A stretch of 64,000 bases of DNA from Pohlia nutans (GCA_022496805.1 CM040100.1:14413009-14477008), one strand, 5' to 3'. Shown: positions 21,144 to 33,985, numbered from the stretch's first letter. The notes: a model not told the origin generated them from the sequence alone. Numbers and translations are program-made.

Positions 21144-24100
21144 ATGGCGGGGCGTGGAATGGCGCTCACGCGCCCCGCTTGGATGAAGCACGCGGAGGAG
21201 GCCAAAGTGAAGGACGAGGAGGAGAAGGCCGCGGCCGCCCGCGCCGCGTTCGACGCCACGTTCCGGGATGTGGAGGGGCAGGCCGGGATGACGCCAACGG
21301 CCAACGCGACGGCGCACGCCGACTCGGACAGCGATGGCGACGAGCTCGACCGCCTCGCCAACAAGCCCATCGGGCCGGTGGATCCCGGCAAGTGCACGGC
21401 CGCGGGCACGGGCGTGGGCGGGGGCGCGGCCGGAGCTGCGGCCTCGTTCGTGGTGGTCACGAAAGACTCCGACGGGCGACGCATCCCGCACGGCGGAGCG
21501 TACATTAGGGTTAGGGTTTCGCCCGGCGCGGGCGTAGGCGGGCTGGAGCAGGACGCCGTGGTGAAGGACCACGCCGACGGGACCTACACGGCGACGTACG
21601 CGGTGGCGAAGCGGGGCGACTACATGGTGAGCGTGGAGTGTAACGGGCACCCGATCTCGGGTTCTCCGTTTCCCGTTTTCTTCAGCGGCGGGACGGTGCC
21701 CCTGGGCGTGATTCCAACGTCGAATCCGATGCTCGGGGCGTCGCCGTTCCTTGGGCAGCCCGGGATGGGGGCGTTCCACGGGATGCAGGGAATGTTTTCA
21801 GGTATGTTGGGGATGATGATTTCTGGTATGAATGTTGTGAGTAGTACCGGGGCCTCCTCGGGCGGGGCCGTCCTGCCGGGTATGCTTGGGGCTGCTTTTG
21901 GGGAAGTTTGCCGCGATTATTTGAATGGACGCTGTGGTAGGACAGATTGCAAATACAATCACCCTCCTCAGAATCAATTGATGGCCGCCTTGGCAGCAGG
22001 GAGCACCATGGGAGGACTCAGCCAGATGCCGATGGCTCCAAGCGCTGCGGCCATGGCCGCCGCGCAGAGCATTGCTGCGGCGAACGCTTTCCAAGCGGCG
22101 CAGGCGGCTCAACAGCAGCAGCAACAGCAAGCAGGTGTGTCACCCACGCTTTGGATTTGATCAAATTTTAGGTTTCGTGGGCAATTTTGATTAGAATGAT
22201 GAATGTGCTCACAAGGAACCCTGACCATATTACCAAGCTTTAATGGAAACAAGAATGATGGTAAATTCTTGGTAATCACTTGCTAATTCGAACAACCACT
22301 TGCAAAACTTGCTATAAACAGCAGTTTGGGCAGTAATGTTACTTCCCAGTGAATTGGACAAGGTTCCCTGTGACTGTCTAGTGAGACCCATATGTAAGCA
22401 GGAGATGCGCATTGGTCGAGAATCACAGAATGTAAGTTGATGCTGGGATAAGCTTTTACAGACAAGCCGGGACTGTGATGAAGAGGTTTCCAAGGGGTGT
22501 TTGTCATCTGCATTGCCTCTTGATTGGGCCTTATGGTTTGAAGCTTGTCATTTCTGGATTTATTTAGGTTTACCTTTTTCATGATTCTACCATGGCTCTA
22601 CAATCTTCATGTTGAAGTTGATCTTGGGTCTTTCAGGGCTTTGTGATTATGTTTTTTTCTCAGGTGAGTGTTTCAGACGTGTAATAGTCGATTGTTCTGC
22701 ACGACCGACCCCGTCTTATTCCAGATTTGTGAAAATTCTCCATTTTACCTCACCGGCTCAGATCTTTTTTGCTTTAACTGAAGTTACTAGTGTCCGTTGG
22801 TAAGAGACATTTGCATGGGCTGTTTGAAGGCCCATGGAGAAGCATGGTCTGGGCTAAAGGGTGCGTGGCAGTAGTGTATGTTATGCAGTGGAATTCAATG
22901 GTGGCGTTCGCTGATTGTTGCTGTGGCTCAATCTAGGTCATGGGGACGGTGATGGGAAAGAAGGAGAGGAGGAAGATAATCACGAGCCAATTTGCACTGT
23001 TCACGTGACGAACATCAACCCCATCCTAACTGCCGACCAGCTGCGGCAGTTGTTCAACTATTGTGGAACGGTGTTGGATTGCAGCATGTCGGATTCGAAA
23101 ACGTCGGCGTATGTGGAGTACTCGAAACCAGAAGGTGCCAAGGCCGGGCTGGCTTTGAACGATATGCCAGTGGGAGGGCAGAAGCTGAAGGTAGAGCTGA
23201 AACGAAAACCACGGTCGGGGAAGCATGGTTCCGGCAATGCTTCGAGCATGAATGGAATGGGGCCGCCCCAGTTGCCCATAATGATGCAACAAGCTGTGGT
23301 GATGCAGCAGTTGCAATTTCAGCAGGCCTTATACATGCAACAGGCACTGGCAACTCAGCAAGCGGCAGCTCGGGCGGCAACCGTGAAGTCTGCAGCAGAG
23401 ATGGCATCTGCCCGCGCAGCAGAGATTTCAAAACGGCTGGCCGGTCCCAATGACGGGGTGGAAGGAGCCGCCGCAACAGAGAGTGTCAAAGCCACTCCAA
23501 GGTAGGTCTCGCCGTTTTCATAAAGCATGGATTTGTGCCTAGCATATGTCTTATCAATGTATCAGTAGGCAAAAGGCGAGGAGTCCATCAAGTATCCAGC
23601 AGTGGACCGTAGTAGGGCACGAGAGAGTTTTGCATCACGACTGCTTTTCAGGTGGACCTCATAAAGTATCGTTGTAGGTGTCCAATGCAGCCTCATGAAT
23701 GGATTACAATGGATTGATTCGTGTTGTGAGAACTTAGGGAGCGGAAGCGTCTGCCATTTTCGTAAGAATTTTTTAGCTGTATGAGTTAGTACATTCATGA
23801 GAGTGGAGCTCAGTATTGTGGGGTCTTTTGGAGGTCATCTGTTGATTGTGGATGTCAAGCGATATTTTTTTGTGCAGGGCGAAATCCAAGTCTCGATCAC
23901 CTTCTGCGAGGTTCCGGCGTGATCGGCGGTCTCGTTCTCGGTCAGGTACTCCGGCTCGGCTGCGACGTCGGTCCCGGTCAAGATCGCGGGACCGCAATCA
24001 CTATGAGAGTAGAGACCGGGGATCATATCACAGGGGTGGACATGATCCTAACCCATGGCGTTTGTCAAGACGGGATCGGGACAGAGAGCGGGAGCAAGAT

Positions 24101-26440
24101 CGAGAAAGAGAAAGCAGAGATCGCTACAGCTCTCGTAGCAGCCGCAGAGGCCGCAGCCGTAGCCGTGATCGTGTGAGGAGGAGGTCGCGGACAAGATCAG
24201 GTTCACGGTCACGGTCACGCAGGTAAGTGTTTGTGTGCATCTCAAGTTTTTGACCACAATGCAAGGTCGTTGTTGAAAATTTCACTAGTAGGAATATCTT
24301 CGATGCATTTTATTCACACAAGGAGTAAATATGCAACGATTCTCTTGTCATTATCATGGTTGACGTAGATGAGCTGTGGGATATTGAGCTGCGGGATATG
24401 GAGCTGCTTTGTGTATGTGATTGCAGTTAGCGGTTGTTTTCTGTTGCTAGATCTGATGTTTTGGATTGGGAGAATTGTAGGGAGAGAACTCCGTCACCTA
24501 GACGACATCGTGCGTATGAATCAGAGTACAGAGGCAGTGCAAGAGGAGTGAGGCGGATGAGGTCGCGGTCGAAAGAGACGAGGAAGAGTCGGTCTAGGAG
24601 CAGAAGTGGGAGTCCTGTGCGAGGTAAAAGTAGCCCAAGAGGTGGAAAGGGCATGAGAAGTCCAGGTGCTGGGAGAGTGGATACGCTGAGCCCAAAGAGA
24701 AAGGGAGGTGCCGGTGCTGTGAGGGCTGACAGGAAAGATGGGGAAATGGCGTCTCCTGGGAATGGGGATCAAGTCCACAGCGAATCAGCTGCGAAGAATG
24801 TCTCTTCGGAAAATGGTATATTTGCGAGCAAGAGTATCGTAGTTGATGAGGTCGTGATGGAGGTGAAGTCGTCGTTGAATACAAAACTGGACACTGCGAC
24901 CATTCTGAGAGACCTGGAAGACAAAAGAAGGCAGCAATCAAGTGGTGTTGAGGACTCTAGCAACGCTGTCTTGGGTGGTGTGCCTCCGTCAGAAGCAGGT
25001 GTGGGAGCTGAGATGAAGGGCTTCAAGAAGCCAGTGAAGAAGGGCAGTAAGGAGAGGACGCTGACAGCGGACGATGCTAACGAGGAGGAAGAAACGGAGG
25101 TGATTGACGATTGGCGGGATGACATCAAATCTCAGGGTCGAGAGAAGGCCAAGAGCAAGGACAAGAAAGAGAGATCTGTGAGCAAAGCGACTAAAGAAGA
25201 GGAAGAGAGACTAGGGTCAGCGCTAGTGGAAGCTGATTCAGGAACCGCAGCGCGGAGAGATGTGCAGAACGGAAAGGAGTATGATTATCGTAGGAACGCT
25301 GTGAAACGGACAGGTGGATTGAGAGAAGTACAGATGGAGACCGTGAAAGAGGTTGGTGGGGAGGGACAAGCGAAGGAGTCGAAGTTACCTAGGCAGCCTG
25401 TAAACGGTGCTGAGGATAGAACTAGGAGAGTCTCTGAGAATATCTCAATTGCAAGGTTCGAATTTTCCAACGACAAGGTGGAGAAGAGTTTGATGGAGCG
25501 GAACCTGGTCTCAGAAATGGTTGTAAGTACGAATATTAGGGAAGAGAAAGTTGTACCTGAAGTGCACATAGAGGAGACATCTGTGGTGGAAAGTGTGAAG
25601 CAGAATACAGTTTTGGAAGAGGTGGAAGGAACATTGAAAGCTTTTGGCGAGCAGGAGGATCCAATCGATAGTAACACAAAAGCTATGGCTGATGTGGAAA
25701 TGGACGAGGACGTAGAGGACGAGAGGGAGAGTCGAAGGAAAACAGTGGAGGCATCAGTACCGGAGGACAATGATAATAGGAGCAGAGGCGGGGAGTCTGG
25801 AGGTGTAGATGGCGAGGGGGATGATCGTGAACTAGGGATGAGAAAGAAGTTGCTAGAAGCGGGTGAGGAAGAAAAATCCAGAGATCGAAGGGCCCGAAAG
25901 AAATCACGAGAGGGCGATGAGGAGGAGGATGGGGACAAGAGACGCAAGAAGAAATCCCAAGAAGGTGGGGACGTCGAGGAAGATGTGGAACGACATCGAC
26001 GTCGACGGCATCAGAAGAAACATCGGCATGAAGACGATGCAGAGAAAGGCGAAGAAGAGGATGAAGAGGAGGATGCAGAGCAGCGGAAGGAACGACGGCG
26101 ACACAAGAAGAAGCACAGGAAAGATGACGTGGAGAAGAAGGAAAAGAAGCGGCGAAAGCACAGACACCACAGAAGGAAGCGATCTCCATCGGAGTCCCGG
26201 GAGGCATCCCCATCAGGCGGACATAAGGTGAAGGAGGGTAATGACGACGATGACACCACAAAGCAAAAGAGCAGCCGCTCAAGAAGATCCCCAGGGAGAT
26301 CACCTTCAGTGGAGGCAGAGAAGGGTGCTGTGGAATCTGACGAAGGGGTGACAAGAAAGAAGAGTTCGAGCAGATCGCACAAGAAGAAACGGAGAGAACC
26401 GTCGAAGTCGCAATCAGAGAGCCCCAGCTCAAGCGACTAG
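21144..26440 (+). CDS. Filamin-repeat / CCCH zinc finger / RRM / RS-domain RNA-binding protein
   Basis: Four exons (21144-22134, 22937-23501, 23878-24222, 24481-26440), GT-AG with phases 1, 2, 2, give 1,286 residues. Domain order: an acidic N-terminus with SDSDGDELD; a filamin/ABP280-type immunoglobulin-like repeat at ~77-180 (VDPGKC..., HADGTYTATY, GDYMVSVECNG, ISGSPFPVFF); a CCCH finger with C256, C264, C269 and H273 (C-X7-C-X4-C-X3-H); an Ala/Gln-rich linker ending in seven glutamines; an RRM at ~350-420 (CTVHVTNI, SAYVEYS); a Gln/Ala-rich helix; then long Arg-Ser repeats and a charged Lys/Glu tail ending in RS-like sequence. I recall the same order in Arabidopsis At3g23900, a nuclear splicing-related protein. 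The expected role is nuclear pre-mRNA processing. The last exon is unusually long and low in complexity. Confidence 0.9.
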
Positions 26441-28268
26441 GGAACTGTATGGTAGCGAGCCATCCTGGTGGCTGCAGGCTTTAGCACATGAGTCAGTAGT
26501 GAGGCTTACGACAGTGGATTGTTGCTAGTGTGGATACAGTGCTTGATTTCGTGTACGCCTGTAAAAGCTTGATCGGAGAGGCTGGGGTTTGGGTACATGT
26601 GTCCCATGCAGGCGATCTTGGGAGTTCTCAGCGGAATGGAGCTGGTGGTATTCGAGTCGTGAGTTGGCGGAGGCGCTTCAGCACAGCGACTTGAGGGTGG
26701 GGTTGGGGCTGGGGCTGGGACGGGGCTGGGATTGGGGTTGGGGTGGTCGAAGCTGGTTGGTTTGGTTGTCCTTTCTCTCTGTGCTTGCATGCAGCATGGA
26801 CGGACATGGCAATCAAGCGAGGCTGCCCCTGTAACAGTCATTTGGCTCCAAGTCGGCTTGTTCAATTAACGAGCCCGGCTCATACGAACCACTGTAGGTA
26901 GTTCTGGACTGGCCAATTCACCTTCTGCAGAGGTCGAGGTTGGAATTTGTGACATTATGTATTCTTCATTTTTTTTATTTCATCTTTGCAAGAAGCAATC
27001 TTTTGGTTTGAGGACTGTTTGTGGTAAATGCTGTTGTATAAAAATGATATTCAGGAGTTAGTGTGACCTATCCAACCCCTGAGACTATTGGTTCTGAGCT
27101 GCTGGAGTATGTTTGGATATCATTAAGTGTAGCTTAAGAAGAGAGACGTCACTGTGTTGGGCAGTTTGAGGCGGACCTGGTTGTGTTGTGAAGTATTATA
27201 AATAGCTGTTACATGCTTTCCTTGAAAGGATGTGATTGCTTGTGGGCTTTCTTGGGGTTTGGGTGGGAGGTATCTGGTCACGGTCCTTGGGTTGTATGCA
27301 TATCGCATCTGAGCTTATCGTGTTTTAGGTGGATCCCACGGGCATGCTCTCAGGACTCGAGACGCCGCAGCTGTGGCTTGTTCATGACAGGCGGTTCTAC
27401 AGGTAAGTGTTCAGCAACATGGCCACTGGATTTGCAGATGTTTTGAAGGCACTCTGTGGTCTTGCAACGCACTGGACGTGATGGATGTGCACTCGCTATT
27501 TTCAAGTTTTTGAAGTTGATTGTCAATGCGGTTACAATGATTGTGTGTTGTGAAGGTGTGGCTTTCTTGGGATGGGAAAGGGGTTGGGAAGGGAGGGGGT
27601 CGTGACGTTCTTTGCAGGGAGTGGTGACGTGGAGTAGTTGGAGATGCTTTTTTTTTTCAGCTTCTGGAGATCGCATTGCTTTGCATTTCACCGTTTTTGT
27701 CTGGATTACACATGTTCAAACTCAAGCTCCTCGTCAGGATCGATGTGGTTTCATGTCTGGAGCAGGTCTTGGTGAAGCATATTATTTTTATGGTTATTCC
27801 ATGACAACATTTGAATGTGTTCCAACAGTCTTGGGATTTAGAGTTTTCCTCTGTATAGATTGAGCATTCATTAGCATAGGGAGTGGAAAGAGCTGCTTAT
27901 TTTTTGTTTTGTTACCTCTGATCCAAGGAATTGAGAATGTTGTGCTCATTGGGAGAGTTTAGTTCAGAAGCATCCTCTAAATTTTTGATGAATGTGCAAG
28001 AATGATTCATCTTTCTTTGTGGGCTGATTTCATCTATAGGTGGCGTTATGTGCTTTGCTTTTTAATCGGTTTCAATGTTGGATTTTAGAGTGTTGGGAGA
28101 AGCATTTGTTTGTAAGTGTATGCGCTGGACTGAAGGGGTGTGCTGGTCTCTTGTATCCGCCTCATCCCATCTTATGTTTCTTAATCAACAGGAATTTGAG
28201 CACTGCAATTATAGTTGTACCCAAGTGCCCATGAATCTCTTTGTTGTGGGAGCTCTTAACCCAAGGTC
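26441..28268. other. 3' flank of the RS-protein gene with one exon-like segment
   Basis: Probably 3' UTR followed by intergenic DNA. A G-rich run (GGGTTGGGGCTGGGGCTGG) is at 26697. 27329-27402 looks like an exon (acceptor TCGTGTTTTAG, donor GTAAGTG; frame VDPTGMLSGLETPQLWLVHD), but no partner exons were recognised. Alternatives are an exon of an alternative 3' UTR or chance. Confidence 0.35.
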
Positions 28269-28592
28269 TCCATATAAAAGGTGGAACCCTAAGATGACAT
28301 CATTCTTTTTATCACAGCCATCGAGCTCTCTCTTCTTTCCTCTCTAGCACAAGTCTATGGGGAGCTCTCTAATGTTGATGGCATCTTTGGTGGTTACCAC
28401 TGCACCGTGGGTTTAAACCTAGTGTTTTTTGTAACCAAAAACAGTGATGTCACACAAGGAGAGCTCCCAACAAACTCGTGCCAAAAAGGAGAGCTCCCAA
28501 CAAACTCGTGCCAAAAAGGAGAGCTCCCAATAAATTTGTTCTAGAGAGGAATGGAATGATGTCATGTTAGGGTTTTGCCTTTTATATGTGGT
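28269..28592. repeat. Foldback block containing a 29-bp tandem triplet
   Basis: CATATAAAAGGTGGAACCC at 28270 is mirrored by GGGTTTTGCCTTTTATATG at 28570. Inside, AGGAGAGCTCCCAACAAACT then CGTGCCAAAA is repeated three times from 28457. Confidence 0.6.
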
Positions 28593-29753
28593 CACTAGGT
28601 TTAAGATATGGTGTTGCATTATATCTGTGTGGGACTGAGACTACCCGACGATTTGTAGGGTCCAATTCCTATTGAACTCCCTTTTCACACTCTCAACTTT
28701 TTTCTTTGAGGTTCGCCCTCTTCTCTTGAGCACAATCGGAAGTTGGTTTCTTTAAAAATGGAGGTTTAGAATATTGGAGCATTTCTTCTCGTTGTTGCTC
28801 AATTTTTTTTGCCGAAAATTGAGGTCCCGATTTGACTTTGGAAGACTTTATGCCAACCCGATTTGCCACCTAGCAAAAAAAAACAAGTTCCTTATATGGC
28901 TACATTCTAGGGTGCATGTTGCTCTACCAACGGAAAAACTAAAAAAATTACTGTTGAGAAGAGTGCCAACTAAGAGATATTTAGAGCATAGTTATGCCAA
29001 ATCAAAGCAAATCCAATGAAATAAGAACTCGCACATTCTCGCACGGAAAGATAATGGCTCTATTATTTGAGGAGTTCTCACTTGTTCAAGTTGAGCAGAA
29101 CTTTTGCAAAACAAGGTGTCAAATATTCCGTTTCATGTAAGGGATTCCTTGTCATGTGTAAGGAATTCCTTTGCATGCCCAATTCAGAGGTTGCTCAACA
29201 ATTCAGGGCTCTGATGAGTCTAGAATGTTGTGACCCGGAAACACGAGGGGTAACCTGCAATTCACGAAATAGTGGGCGCACTGTGGGCCTGTCCTGCAAC
29301 AAATTAAGTTAAAAGCAAGCCATGCCAGATTGCCAGGATGAGGCCATCAATGCCAACAAATTCAAAAAGAATGGCAAAATTTGCAGCTGCTGTTGACTTG
29401 CAAGGCCAAGGACTTTTAGGACAGTCAGTGACAGCTGTTTACTCTGTAGTCTGTACTTTACGTTCTTCCAATTGAGTTTCTTCAATTTGTGAAAAGTAAA
29501 AAATGAAAAGTAAAAAAGTTGCACGTTTGCAACTGATCATGTCAATCTACTCTCATTAGAAAAGTTGGGCTAGACTATTTTGGTGCCATTTTGACACCGA
29601 AGGCCGCATACAGGTCATTTTAGTGTCATTTTATCCATACTGGGTTGGTATGGAGGTTGGCACCAAATTATCTTAAATGCATTTCAATGCACCATCATGG
29701 CACCCTGTTCACATGCCTTGAAGTTCCTGATGCTACTCCTATGGGACTCGGTA
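28593..29753. other. Intergenic stretch
   Basis: No supported gene. Short open frames occur but lack splice support or recognisable peptides. Confidence 0.45.
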
Positions 29754-29983
29754 TTAACCCTTGAATGGCCCGAAAGTCCTTGCGGCTGTATAGTACATTA
29801 TGTATTTGATGGTATTTGATCAAAATAACAATACCAAACACTTTTCAGTACAAAGCAAAATTGATAACTGTGATAATATGTATTCAACAATATATCACAA
29901 TTCGTATAGTAAACCACATTTGAGCAATTATAAGGCTAAATACAGGTTGTAGAGAGGGACCCCAAGGGTCTTTTAAGGGTTAA
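29754..29983. mobile_element. TTAA-type MITE (230 bp)
   Basis: TTAA-CCCTTGAATGGCCCG at the left and AGGGTCTTTTAAGGG-TTAA at the right. Confidence 0.7.
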
Positions 29984-30006
29984 GCTTCCTCAACCCTAGT
30001 TAACCC

Positions 30007-30239
30007 TTAACCCTTAAAGGGCTGATGGGGATAGTATATACGTTGGCGTATATTTGACATTTGTTGTAAATAGAAAGTTCCAAATTGAGACCCCAATAGC
30101 TCATCAAAATCATGTCGACATGAATTTTAACTTCATTTTTGGTCTTAAACCCATAGGAGGTGTGGAACTATGCCAAATACAATGGAATATTGGTGTATAA
30201 TACTGGTCAGAAAGGGCTCTCTGGACCTTTAAGGGTTAA
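30007..30239 (+). mobile_element. TTAA-type MITE (233 bp), inverted twin of 30720-30955
   Basis: TTAA-CCCTTAAAGGGCTGATG at the left and TCTGGACCTTTAAGGG-TTAA at the right. Shared with its twin: ATACAATGGAATATTGGTGT and TATACTGGTCAGAAAGGGC-type words. Confidence 0.8.
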
Positions 30240-30610
30240 ACGTCAAAGCAAGCCCCATGGGCTTGGTATAAAGGAATAATTGGAGAAAAAAGTTTCATTT
30301 CTCAACCAAATCAAGCGAGACTTATTGCGTTGGAAAGCTACTGAAAAAGCGATCTAGATTCCAAATTTTCGCCTCATTTGAGAGATTGTGGAATCGTTGG
30401 TAAGCAATCAAAGTTATCAAATTGAATAAGTTTTGAGGTTGGGGCAGCTGAAGATCAGCAGTGCCGCAGTGCTACAGTGCTAGCCAACAGTGCACTGCAG
30501 AGCCGTTTTTGCCATTTTTTTTATTTTATTTTATTTTTTATTTTTTCCCAAAAAAATTTAGATTCCTTCCGGGCTGCCCCATTCAGGCCCTCTTGACGTT
30601 TAAGGGTTAA
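30236..30610. mobile_element. TTAA-flanked element between the twins (375 bp)
   Basis: TTAA-ACGTCAAAGCAAGCCCC at the left shares its TTAA with the preceding element. CCTCTTGACGTTTAAGGG-TTAA is at the right. The left terminus lacks the CCCTT start, so this is either a degraded copy or an insertion into the neighbour's target. Confidence 0.5.
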
Positions 30611-30719
30611 AATAGAAGCATCAACTAGTCCAATGGTGTAGTCCAATGTTGTAAACCCTCAACCAATAGGAATAGTAGTTTGAGCAAACAGAAAGCTTGT
30701 CATAAAGGAAGCAATAAGC

Positions 30720-30955
30720 TTAACTCTTAAAAGGTCCAAAGAGCCCTTTCCGATCAGTATTATACACCAATATTCCATTGTATTTGGTATGGTTCCAGAC
30801 CTCCTATCGGTTAAAGATCAAAAGAGTGGAGTTAAAATTCATGTTGGCATGATTATAATGAGCTATTGGATTCTCAATTTGGAACTTTCTATTTATAAAA
30901 AATGTCAAATATATGCCAACGTATCTACTATCCTCATTAGCCTTTTAAGGGTTAA
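30720..30955 (-). mobile_element. TTAA-type MITE (236 bp), inverted twin of 30007-30239
   Basis: TTAA-CTCTTAAAAGGTCCAAAG at the left and CATTAGCCTTTTAAGGG-TTAA at the right. It is reverse-complementary to 30007-30239. Confidence 0.8.
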
Positions 30956-31170
30956 TATGGGATAGAGGGAGTACTATACTAGTTTAACAAAGGCATATAT
31001 ATAGCATGTACTGAAGTTTTGCACAAAATTCTAGTTGTTGAATCGTCCTCGTCTATATGTATGTTACCATGTATATTGCGTGTGTATTATATGATAGATA
31101 GGTTGCGATTGGCATGTGCCGGTTCCCTATACCACCGATCCGGCCGTGGAACCATTGTGGGAGAGTGAAT

Positions 31171-32063
31171 GTACAATCACCTATAGAAAGTAAGGTAACC
31201 CCACAATCCACAATTCACTAAAACGCTTCCCAAACTCATTACAATGGTTTGCCGATTACCAAAAATTTCTCACAATACAGCTTGTGTATGACTCACTTTT
31301 GTGCCAAATTTGGTACATGGAAGATGAATGGAAATTGCATTAATGTCAATTTACCAACTTTTATCTTTGATGTGAAAAAAAATGCATATCAATTACACAA
31401 AAGCTTCCAAGGATCCAATTTTTTCATAAAAGGTAGAAGCCACAGTAAGGAACAATATGGTGTTATAAAAAAGAATGGTATTCCTAGGTATTTTAAAATT
31501 AAATGGTGTCCGCATGCAATTCAAAATTTTAAATGTAAAGCCAAATTTTAGTTTAATTATATAATAAAGTAATTTATCTATTTTTGTCACTTTTTAATGA
31601 CATTATATTGTTCATGACTATGACAATACGGTCTCACAAAAAAAGTGACAAAAGTAGGCTAATTACTTTATTATATAATTAAACTAAAATTTGGCCTTAA
31701 TTGTTTTATTTTGAATTGCACGTAGACACCATTTAATTTAAAAATACCTAGGAATACCATTCTTTTTTATAACACCATATTGTTCCTTACTCCAACTTCT
31801 ACCTTCTATAAAAAACTTGGATCCTTGGAAGCTTTTGTGTAATTGATATGCACTTCTTTTCACATCAGACAAAAAGTTGATAATTTGACATTATTGCAAC
31901 TTCCGGTCATCTTTCTTGCACCAAATTTGACACAAAATTGCATCATACACAAGTTGTATTATGGGAAAAATTTGGTGATTGGCAAATCATTGTAGTGAGT
32001 TTGATAAGTGTTTTAGAGAATGGAAGATTGTGGGGTTACCTTACTTTCTATAGGTGACTGTAC
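31171..32063. mobile_element. Large foldback element, ~420-bp arms
   Basis: Left arm ~31171-31590 and right arm ~31640-32063 are highly similar reverse complements. Paired landmarks are CCTATAGAAAGTAAGGTAAC with GTTACCTTACTTTCTATAGG, and TTTAATTATATAATAAAGTA with its mirror around a ~50-bp loop. It contains a 100-codon open frame that I regard as a by-product. No TTAA or TA duplication was established. Confidence 0.85.
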
Positions 32064-33004
32064 ATGTACCATTGTGGGGAGAGTGTGTGCATGTACCATG
32101 GTGTGTTATATGTTATTATGTAGCGGAGTGATTCTGGCATGGCCGTTCCAGTGGCGGAACCGTCTTGGGGAGCAAAGACCAAAATGAATTAGTTGTACAT
32201 GTTGTCATTGTTGAAAAATTTGACAAAAGAATATTCTATAAAATTACAAAATCCTTTGTACTACACTAAAATTGTGATTTAGTATCCAACAAGAATTGAT
32301 GTTTTTTACCAGTTCAAAGGTGAGGAGAAATAGTGTCCCTACAATTTATAGGAATTTGCCACTTGTTAGTTCTCACTTCCACTATGAATACCATATTTCT
32401 TTCAAGTGATGAGAATAGTATGAGTTAGCATGTCATGTTTATTATTCCGTATAAAGTTTGCCATTCGTCATTGAATCATTACATCCAAAAGGTTTACTTA
32501 AAGTTTTTACATGGACACTATATCCGTCCAAAAGATAAACATTTAGTGTCCATGTTGAGAAATAGTGTCCCAAACACTAAAATTACAATCATAGTGTATT
32601 GATTTCTCTCTTCTTTTATAATTTATCTTTTCATCTTTTTAGTAGTTTTAACTTAATTTAATTTTTATGTTAGAAATGAAGAAGTGCATCTCATTTATAC
32701 TAGAGTTATCCGAAAAAAGGAAAGGAGTTTTCTAACTTCTATGGTATGTTCGCATGCCAATATAATCAATTTCTGACAAGCATTGTTCATGAATAGTCCC
32801 TTAGTCCCTTCATGAATAGTCCCTTAGGCTTGGGGGAACTTCCTTTAGCATTAGAGAGGTCATGAGTTCCATGCCCCATAGTGGCACAACCTTTGCTTTA
32901 GATTATTCTCCAACTCACCATATACTAGTTTAGCAGTCTTTTTGATTCAAAACGAGTCTAAGGTGTGTATGAGATGAGTTTCCACTTTGAGACACTCTTT
33001 TCGG
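32064..33004. other. AT-rich intergenic stretch
   Basis: No gene seen. A repeated word AGTGTCC(A/C)T occurs at 32325-32570, and a CATGAATAGTCCCTTAG direct repeat at ~32790-32825. Confidence 0.4.
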
Positions 33005-33552
33005 TTAACCCTTTGAGGCGCTTGTGTCCACTATGTGAACGATGAACAAATTCAAACTATTCTCCTGACTACATATATGAACAGTTTTCATCTATCCAAA
33101 TTTCTCTTGGTTCTTGTGCTAGTTGACTATCATTTCTACAATACGGATCTTCAAGATAAGATATTTTAATTTTTTGAAAAACAACAAAATTGGTTTATGT
33201 CAAGTTTCATTCTTAGTTCAAAAAATGAGACCTTAAACATGATTTTCCAAAATAAGTAGAATCAAATAATGGAAACGATACCATCTTGTAGTGCATGTTA
33301 TTCCAATTTCATTACAGTATTTTCTAAAAAATTATATTAAGTTGGGATTTTTTATTGAATTTCAAGAGAAAATCTTGCAGAATTAATAAAAAAATATTAA
33401 TAAAAAAATATGATGAATCCAACCGTACACATGTGATCTTCACATTGACATTTACAACTTTGTAGTGAACATCAACTCCATTTTTATTTCTCATCAAACA
33501 TTTAATAACGAATTTTTGAAAACAGTGTTGAATCCGGGCGTTAAAGGGTTTT
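33005..33552 (-). mobile_element. TTAA-type element (548 bp), copy 2 of the 9844-10391 family
   Basis: TTAA-CCCTTTGAGGCGC at the left; GGGCGTTAAAGGG at the right, followed by TTTT where TTAA is expected. It is the reverse complement of 9844-10391 throughout. Confidence 0.75.
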
Positions 33553-33761
33553 TTTTATTGTTGTACGTTAGGATTGGAGATTGCAGGATTATGGGAAGAG
33601 AACCTTGGGCACTGAAAAGGCATGCACGTAGTATCATGTAGTACCGTATAATGGATGTATAATGGATGTATAATGGATGATGTACCGTATAATGAATATT
33701 CTATCCTCTAACTTATATATAATTACAGCCAGTGTTGCAAAGTCCTCAAGCTACGTATTAC

Positions 33762-33985
33762 TAAGGTAGACGTACCTTGAACCACCACGACACCTAAAAC
33801 CACCAACTTCTACACCCCTCTTTCATTTCAGGAAGGAAATGTAGGCTTTCATTACATGACTTATGCATCAATTGCTCAAAAGTTAAGTCATGTACCGACA
33901 ACTTACATTTCCTCCCTAAAATGAAGAAAGGGTGTAGAAGTTGGTGGTTTTAGGTGTTGTGGTGGTTTAAGATACGCCTACCTTA
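33762..33985. mobile_element. Palindromic MITE (224 bp)
   Basis: TAAGGTAGACGTACCTTGAA ends with a CCACCAACTTCTACACCC arm, mirrored by GGGTGTAGAAGTTGGTGG and GATACGCCTACCTTA. Its termini belong to the family at 4028-4451. Confidence 0.8.

Noticed and set aside
25285..26432. Long minus-strand Ser/Pro/His-rich frames
   Set aside because: Antisense of the Lys/Glu/Arg/Ser-rich coding exon of the RS protein.
31249..31590. 100-codon plus-strand and 65-codon minus-strand frames
   Set aside because: They lie in one arm of the foldback element, and the mirrored arm does not preserve them.
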